Shown here one piece after another: positions 59,171-64,000 of a stretch of DNA of 64,000 bases. Numbering within the stretch: position 1 is the stretch's first letter; each line of letters opens with the position of its first letter. A program made the translations under genes and the position numbers. Source of the DNA: Niabella ginsenosidivorans (GTDB lineage: Bacteria; Bacteroidota; Bacteroidia; Chitinophagales; Chitinophagaceae); contig NZ_CP015772.1 in the NCBI RefSeq assembly GCF_001654455.1, positions 868,001 through 932,000 on the forward strand. The letters are read 5' to 3'. A model generated the notes under the pieces. That model was not told where the DNA came from. It was given only the letters and a program-made list of their open reading frames with translations, and ran no database searches.

Positions 59171-62014
59171 ATGAAAAATAGTAACCCGGTCCTGATCGCT
59201 GTATTTTTGATCGCTTTAGCGGCGCCGTCAGGTGCGCAGGACTTAAGGCTTTGGTACAAACAACCCGCAAAGGAATGGGTAGAAGCGCTGCCTATCGGTA
59301 ATGGCAGGCTTGGCGCCATGGTGTTTGGCGGGGCACAGACAGACCGCATACAGTTCAATGAGCAAACCCTGTGGACGGGCTACCCGAGGGATTATAATAA
59401 AAAGGGCGCTTACAGATACCTGGATTCCATCAGGGGACTGTTGTTTGCAGGAAAACAAAAAGAGGCGGAAGAACTTGCGGGGCGGGAGTTTATGGGGCTA
59501 AAATCACGGGAGGGCAACCGGGAGGAGTGGATCGAACAACAAAAAGCAATTTTAAAACTGAAAGAGAACCCGGCGCAACCGGGCTATAACGACCGGTCCT
59601 GGAAAAAAATGCAGGTGCCCGGTTATGATGGCTGGGAAAAAGAAGGACTGGAAGAGCTGGACGGCGCTGTGTGGTTCCGGAAGACCTTTAACCTGCCCGC
59701 AGGATGGACGGGGAGAGACCTGGTTTTGAACATCAATAAGATTGCGGATATGGATTACACTTACCTCAACGGAACATGGATCGGTTCCGGCAACAGCGGG
59801 GATGCCCCCCGCAACTATACCCTTCCGGCAAAGCTGTTAAAACCCGGGCAAAACACCCTTGCAATACTGGTTTTGAACTTTACCGGTAAAGGCGGCATAC
59901 TGGGGTACAAAGATCCGGCAAAGCAGATCGGTATTTATCCTGTTGGAGGCAGTGAGCAGGAACAGCAATCTTTAAACGGACAGTGGAACTATTTTGTACA
60001 AACCGATGAAGTGCCGGCCACCGGTGAATACCAGGCAAGCTATCAGCCTTTTGGTGATGTATTTTTTCATTGGAATGTAAATGAAACAAAAGTAACGGAC
60101 TACCGCAGGAGCCTGGATCTTGAAAATGCGGTACTAACTACTTCCTATAGCTATAATGGTGTTGCGTATAAACGTACCTATATTGCCAGCCAGCCGGACC
60201 AGGTGCTTGCGGTTCATTTTACAGCTGATCAACCGGGAATGATCAGCTTTGAAACAACGCTGAGCAGTCCGCACCGGAATTTTGTAGTGATGCCGGTCAG
60301 CGGGAATACGGTGGCGCTGAAAGTAAAGGTAAAAGATGGCGCTTTAAAAGGAGAGAGCCTGGTACAGGTGCGTGTAAGCAGGGGCACTGTTCAAATAAAG
60401 GATAACCGGCTGGTGGTCCGTAATGCAGACGCGGCTACAGTGCTCATTGCCGCAGCTACCAACTTTAAAAATTATAAGGATGTATCCGGTAATCCGTCAG
60501 CGCTTTGTAAAACAGTGTTGCAGAAAGCAGGGCCGCGCTCCTTTGCATCCATCCTGGAAAGGCACCGGAAAGAGTACCAGCGTTATTTTAATACACTGTC
60601 TGTAAATTTTTACAATAAAAAAGGCGTACCGGCTGCTGATGAAGCATTGCCGACGGATCAGCGGCTGGAACGGTTCAGAACGGCTGATGATCCCGCATTT
60701 GTAGCCTTGTACCTGCAATACGGGCGATACCTGCTCATCAGCAGCTCAAGGCCCGATGCGTACCCTGCCAATCTGCAGGGCATCTGGAATGACCTGCTGT
60801 CACCTCCCTGGGGCAGCAAATACACCACCAACATTAATGCAGAAATGAATTACTGGCCCGCTGAATTATTGGGGTTATCACCCTTGCATAATGCATTTTT
60901 TAAGATGGTGTGGGAGGTATCCGAAACGGGTAAAGAAACGGCCCGGGAGTATTATCATGCACCGGGCTGGGTGCTGCACCATAATACCGACCTGTGGCGG
61001 GGCACGGCACCGATTAACGCCTCCAATCACGGGATCTGGGTAACCGGCGGCGCCTGGTTCTGTGCGCATTTATGGGAGCGCTACCTGTTTACAAAAGACA
61101 GGAATTTTTTAAGGGATACGGCTTATCCCATTATGAAGGAGGCCGCATTATTCTTTAATCATTTCCTGGTAAAAGACCCGGCTACAGGTTATCTGATCAG
61201 TGCACCTTCCAACTCCCCGGAGCAGGGCGGACTGGTAGCAGGGCCAACAATGGATCACCAGATCATCCGGAACCTTTTCAGATCGGTTATTGATGCGGCT
61301 GGTATTTTAAAGGTGGATGCCGCGTTCCGTAAAACCCTGCAGGAACAGTACCAGCAGATCGGCCCAAACAAAATAGGCCGTTACGGGCAGTTGCAGGAGT
61401 GGATGCAGGATGTGGATGATACCACCAATAAGCACCGCCATGTATCCCATCTGTGGGCTGTTTACCCGGGCAATGAAATTAACTGGGAAACCACACCGGA
61501 GCTGATGAAAGCGGCAAGGCAATCGCTGATCTACCGGGGTGATGCAGCCACCGGCTGGAGCCTGGGCTGGAAAATAAACCTGTGGGCCCGTTTTAAAGAA
61601 GGGAACCATGCATTTCAGCTCATCCGGATGCTGCTGACGCCCGCGGGAAGAAGTGCCGGCAGTTATCCCAATTTATTTGATGCGCATCCGCCGTTCCAGA
61701 TCGATGGGAACTTTGGCGGCGCTGCGGGCATTGGTGAGCTGCTGGTACAGTCCCATACCGCGTTCATTGATATTTTACCGGCGTTGCCGGATGCATTGCC
61801 CGGTGGTGCTATTCATGGCATCCGTGCCCGCGGCGGATTGATCTTAAATATAGAATGGGCCAATAAACAACTGAAAAAACTGGAGATACAGGCAATTGCA
61901 GATGGAACCGCTCAGCTCCGATACAATAATACGGTATTGCCATTTGCGTTTAAGAAAGGGAAAAGCTATACAATAAGCGGGGACTTTAAACAGATCAATG
62001 AGAACAGGAATTGA
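59171..62014 (+). CDS. GH95 alpha-L-fucosidase with inserted jelly-roll domain
   Basis: The 947-residue protein has a signal peptide ending at SGAQ (residue 23) and the GH95 N-terminal start LWYKQPAKEWVEALPIGNGRLGAMVFGGAQTDRIQFNEQTLWTG. After AEELAGREFMG (residue 109) the usual fold is interrupted until YQPFGDVFFHWN (residue 291) by about 180 residues resembling a GH2/esterase jelly-roll (DRSWKKMQVPGYDGWEKEGL, GAVWFRKTFNLP, YLNGTWIGSGNSGDAPRNYTLPAKLLKPGQNTLAI). The catalytic barrel follows with NLQGIWNDLLSPPWGSKYTTNINAEMNYWPAE, whose two Asn (N554, N556) activate water in GH95. It should release L-fucose or L-galactose residues. The stop overlaps the GH2 gene by 17 bases. Confidence 0.88.
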   Translation: MKNSNPVLIAVFLIALAAPSGAQDLRLWYKQPAKEWVEALPIGNGRLGAMVFGGAQTDRIQFNEQTLWTGYPRDYNKKGAYRYLDSIRGLLFAGKQKEAEELAGREFMGLKSREGNREEWIEQQKAILKLKENPAQPGYNDRSWKKMQVPGYDGWEKEGLEELDGAVWFRKTFNLPAGWTGRDLVLNINKIADMDYTYLNGTWIGSGNSGDAPRNYTLPAKLLKPGQNTLAILVLNFTGKGGILGYKDPAKQIGIYPVGGSEQEQQSLNGQWNYFVQTDEVPATGEYQASYQPFGDVFFHWNVNETKVTDYRRSLDLENAVLTTSYSYNGVAYKRTYIASQPDQVLAVHFTADQPGMISFETTLSSPHRNFVVMPVSGNTVALKVKVKDGALKGESLVQVRVSRGTVQIKDNRLVVRNADAATVLIAAATNFKNYKDVSGNPSALCKTVLQKAGPRSFASILERHRKEYQRYFNTLSVNFYNKKGVPAADEALPTDQRLERFRTADDPAFVALYLQYGRYLLISSSRPDAYPANLQGIWNDLLSPPWGSKYTTNINAEMNYWPAELLGLSPLHNAFFKMVWEVSETGKETAREYYHAPGWVLHHNTDLWRGTAPINASNHGIWVTGGAWFCAHLWERYLFTKDRNFLRDTAYPIMKEAALFFNHFLVKDPATGYLISAPSNSPEQGGLVAGPTMDHQIIRNLFRSVIDAAGILKVDAAFRKTLQEQYQQIGPNKIGRYGQLQEWMQDVDDTTNKHRHVSHLWAVYPGNEINWETTPELMKAARQSLIYRGDAATGWSLGWKINLWARFKEGNHAFQLIRMLLTPAGRSAGSYPNLFDAHPPFQIDGNFGGAAGIGELLVQSHTAFIDILPALPDALPGGAIHGIRARGGLILNIEWANKQLKKLEIQAIADGTAQLRYNNTVLPFAFKKGKSYTISGDFKQINENRN

Positions 62015-64000
62015 CAGGAGATGGATCTATTTAATGCTGGTGACCTGTTTCAGTTTTTTAACAGGCACTCAACTGGCGGCGCAGTGGTATTTTGAAAGAG
62101 ATACCCTTTCTTTAAATGAGGGATGGCTTACGGTAGCCACAGATTCCCTGTTGCAGGAATACAAAGGATTTGAACAGGCGGGTTACAATACAGCGGGCTG
62201 GAAAAAGGTAACGGCTCCGCATAACTGGGATGATTACTATGGGTACAGGCGGTTACTGCATGGCAATTTTCATGGTAATGCCTGGTATAAAAAAAAGTTC
62301 AGCATCAGCAAACAACAGGGAAAAAGATACCTGCTTTTTTTTGAGGGTGTGGGCTCCTATGCTACGGTATGGGTAAATGGAATAAAAGTGGGTGCCCATG
62401 CAGGAGGGCGTACCACGTTTACACTGGATATAACGGATGCTGTAAAGAAAGAAGGCGTAAACGACCTGGCGGTGCTGGCGGAGCATCCCGCCGGAATTAA
62501 AGATCTGGCCTGGGTTTGCGGCGGATGCAGTGATGAGCGGGGCTTTTCTGAAGGATCGCAGCCGCTGGGAATTTTCCGTCCTGTTCGGTTGATCGTTACC
62601 GGCAATATCCGCATCGCTCCCTTTGGGGTACATGCCTGGTCCGCTATAAAAAAGAACCGGTCGGAATTATTCGTTAATGCAACCATTAAAAATGACCGTG
62701 AAAGCGCTGCAGTTGTTCAGTTAATTGCACGGTTAAAAAATAAAAAGCAGCAGGTGGTTGCAGAAAGCCGGCAGACAGTCCGGTTACAGCAGCTGGATTC
62801 TGTTACCGTAGCCCTGCCCAAACTGACGATCGACCACCCTGAATTATGGTCGCCGGAGCATCCGTATTTATACACCATTGAAACGATCATAAAAACAGGT
62901 GCGGTGGAAGTAGATAAGGTAAGAACTGATTTTGGATTCAGAACCCTTCACTGGAATACGGCCACCCACCGGTTTTTTTTAAATGATACACCTGTTTTTA
63001 TCAACGGGATCGCAGAGTATGAGCATCAGCTGGGGCAAAGCCATGCTTTTTCCAATGAAGAGATCATTGCCCGGGTAAAATGGCTGCAGGCCGCGGGTTT
63101 CAACGCGTTCCGCGATGCGCATCAGCCCCACAATTTGTTATATGGTACCTTGTTTGACCAAAAGGGAATTCTGTGGTGGCCGCAGTTGTCGGCGCATATC
63201 TGGTATGATACCCCGGAGTTCCGGAAACAGTTCAAAGCCTCTTTAAGAGAATGGGTGCTGGAGCGCAGGAATGATCCCGCCGTTATTTTATGGGGTTTGC
63301 AGAACGAGAGCAAGTTGCCGGAGGATTTTGCAAAAGAATGTACGGCACTGATCCGGAGCCTGGATCCTACGGCCTCCGTTCAGCGGTTAGTAACCACCTG
63401 CAATGGTGGTAAAGGAACGGATTGGGATGTGCCCCAGAACTGGACGGGCACATATGGAGGAAATCCGGATACCTATGACCGGGATCTGAAAAAGCAGGTA
63501 TTGATAGGTGAGTATGGCGCATGGCGTACCCTTGGCCTGCATGAAGCAGACAGCGTCCGCTCCTTCTTATACACAGAAGATAATATGGTGGCTTTAATGG
63601 AAAAAAAACTGCGTCTGGGTGAGGCTGCAAAGGATAGCAGCGCCGGTCATTTTTTATGGTTGCTGAATTCTCATGACAACCCCGGCAGGGTGCAGGGAGG
63701 CGAGGGCTTCAGGGCGATCGATCGTATCGGGCCTGTAAATTATAAAGGAATGCTGACCTCCTGGGAAGAGCCAACGGACGTATATTATATGTATCGCTCC
63801 AATTACGCCTCAAAACAAACAGACCCGATGGTGTATATTGCTTCGCATACATGGCCCAACCGGTGGATGACGCCGGGCATTAAGGATGCTGTAGTGGTCT
63901 ACTCCAATTGCGATGAGGTGGAGCTGTTCAATGATATGGAAGCTGCTTCCCTGGGCCGGAAAAAGAACAACGGCCGGGGCTATCATTTTCAATGGGATCA
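61998..64000 (+). CDS. GH2 family beta-glycosidase, exported, 3' end outside window
   Basis: The frame runs from ATG 61998 to the window edge (about 667 residues). A signal peptide ends near QLAAQ. A sugar-binding jelly roll follows (GYNTAGWKKVTAPHNWDDYYGYRRLL, YLLFFEGVGSYATVWVNGIKVGAHAGGRTTFTLDIT), then an Ig-like domain and the barrel with WLQAAGFNAFRDAHQPHN. The acid-base is the Glu of LWGLQNES (E437) and the nucleophile the Glu of LIGEYGAW (E505), the spacing expected of GH2. Exact activity (beta-galactosidase, glucuronidase or other) cannot be fixed. Its start lies 17 bases inside the GH95 gene, so the two are translationally coupled. Confidence 0.88.
   Translation, partial: MRTGIDRRWIYLMLVTCFSFLTGTQLAAQWYFERDTLSLNEGWLTVATDSLLQEYKGFEQAGYNTAGWKKVTAPHNWDDYYGYRRLLHGNFHGNAWYKKKFSISKQQGKRYLLFFEGVGSYATVWVNGIKVGAHAGGRTTFTLDITDAVKKEGVNDLAVLAEHPAGIKDLAWVCGGCSDERGFSEGSQPLGIFRPVRLIVTGNIRIAPFGVHAWSAIKKNRSELFVNATIKNDRESAAVVQLIARLKNKKQQVVAESRQTVRLQQLDSVTVALPKLTIDHPELWSPEHPYLYTIETIIKTGAVEVDKVRTDFGFRTLHWNTATHRFFLNDTPVFINGIAEYEHQLGQSHAFSNEEIIARVKWLQAAGFNAFRDAHQPHNLLYGTLFDQKGILWWPQLSAHIWYDTPEFRKQFKASLREWVLERRNDPAVILWGLQNESKLPEDFAKECTALIRSLDPTASVQRLVTTCNGGKGTDWDVPQNWTGTYGGNPDTYDRDLKKQVLIGEYGAWRTLGLHEADSVRSFLYTEDNMVALMEKKLRLGEAAKDSSAGHFLWLLNSHDNPGRVQGGEGFRAIDRIGPVNYKGMLTSWEEPTDVYYMYRSNYASKQTDPMVYIASHTWPNRWMTPGIKDAVVVYSNCDEVELFNDMEAASLGRKKNNGRGYHFQWD

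Noticed and set aside
1-64000. tRNA or rRNA genes
   Set aside because: No cloverleaf with a GGTTCRAAYCC arm and CCA-adjacent stem, and no rRNA signature, was found on either strand by eye.

Overview
The window comes from a Bacteroidota chromosome and most resembles the Chitinophagales (Chitinophagaceae-like). The evidence is moderate G+C (judged by eye), matches to the Bacteroidota promoter pattern TTTG-N21-TAnnTTTG, a PNGase F-II-type glycanase, a class A beta-lactamase of the PER/CfxA branch, a GH95/GH2 glycosidase locus and gaps filled with hairpin-forming repeats. No rRNA, tRNA, CRISPR array, intact transposase or integrase was seen.

Layout. 1-3529: end of a histidine-utilisation operon (hutI partial, hutU, hutG). 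3561-10842: single genes, namely a secreted PNGase F-like enzyme, a CPA1 Na+/H+ antiporter, an M19 dipeptidase, an ogt-alkA alkylation-repair pair, a DHFR-family protein and a flavodoxin-fold reductase. 11171-12237: 'mobile mystery' HTH plus Fic-domain pair behind a repeat-rich promoter. 12386-15718: DinB protein, then an ABC-F ATPase and a class A beta-lactamase transcribed divergently. 15750-25969 (minus strand): a complete leucine/isovalerate degradation cluster (MCC beta, methylglutaconyl-CoA hydratase, MCC alpha, isovaleryl-CoA dehydrogenase, HMG-CoA lyase, 3-oxoacid CoA-transferase A and B), interrupted by two four-helix-bundle genes and one small membrane protein.

25970-41000 is an accessory, repeat-rich stretch. 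It holds a Tat-exported phospholipase C, a stand-alone methionine aminopeptidase, a decayed zeta-toxin locus, a TIR-domain protein flanked by an inverted repeat, an ExoX-C-like protein, and an XRE regulator divergent from a structured leader that precedes a protein of unknown family. A second unknown protein and a GIY-YIG protein follow. The gaps carry two dispersed multi-hairpin elements (here called family A and family B) whose stems are kept by compensatory base changes, plus a third family of short palindromic repeats (family C), including a ~104-bp tandem array.

41063-47292: an OmpA lipoprotein, then the threonine operon thrA-thrB-thrC behind a threonine-rich leader peptide, which indicates attenuation control. 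47293-48869 is non-coding. 48870-64000 is one co-directional sugar locus. A tight operon encodes a MaoC hydratase, a solute-binding-protein homologue with no signal peptide, two class III CoA-transferases, a lactonase-type amidohydrolase, a RhaT-type transporter and a Gfo/Idh/MocA dehydrogenase. It is followed by a GH67-like glycosidase, a GH95 alpha-L-fucosidase with a domain inserted in its N-terminal region, and a GH2 enzyme cut by the window end. The gene content suggests release of a deoxy-sugar or uronic residue, import, oxidation to a lactone, hydrolysis, and then CoA-ester chemistry. That pathway is inferred, not shown.
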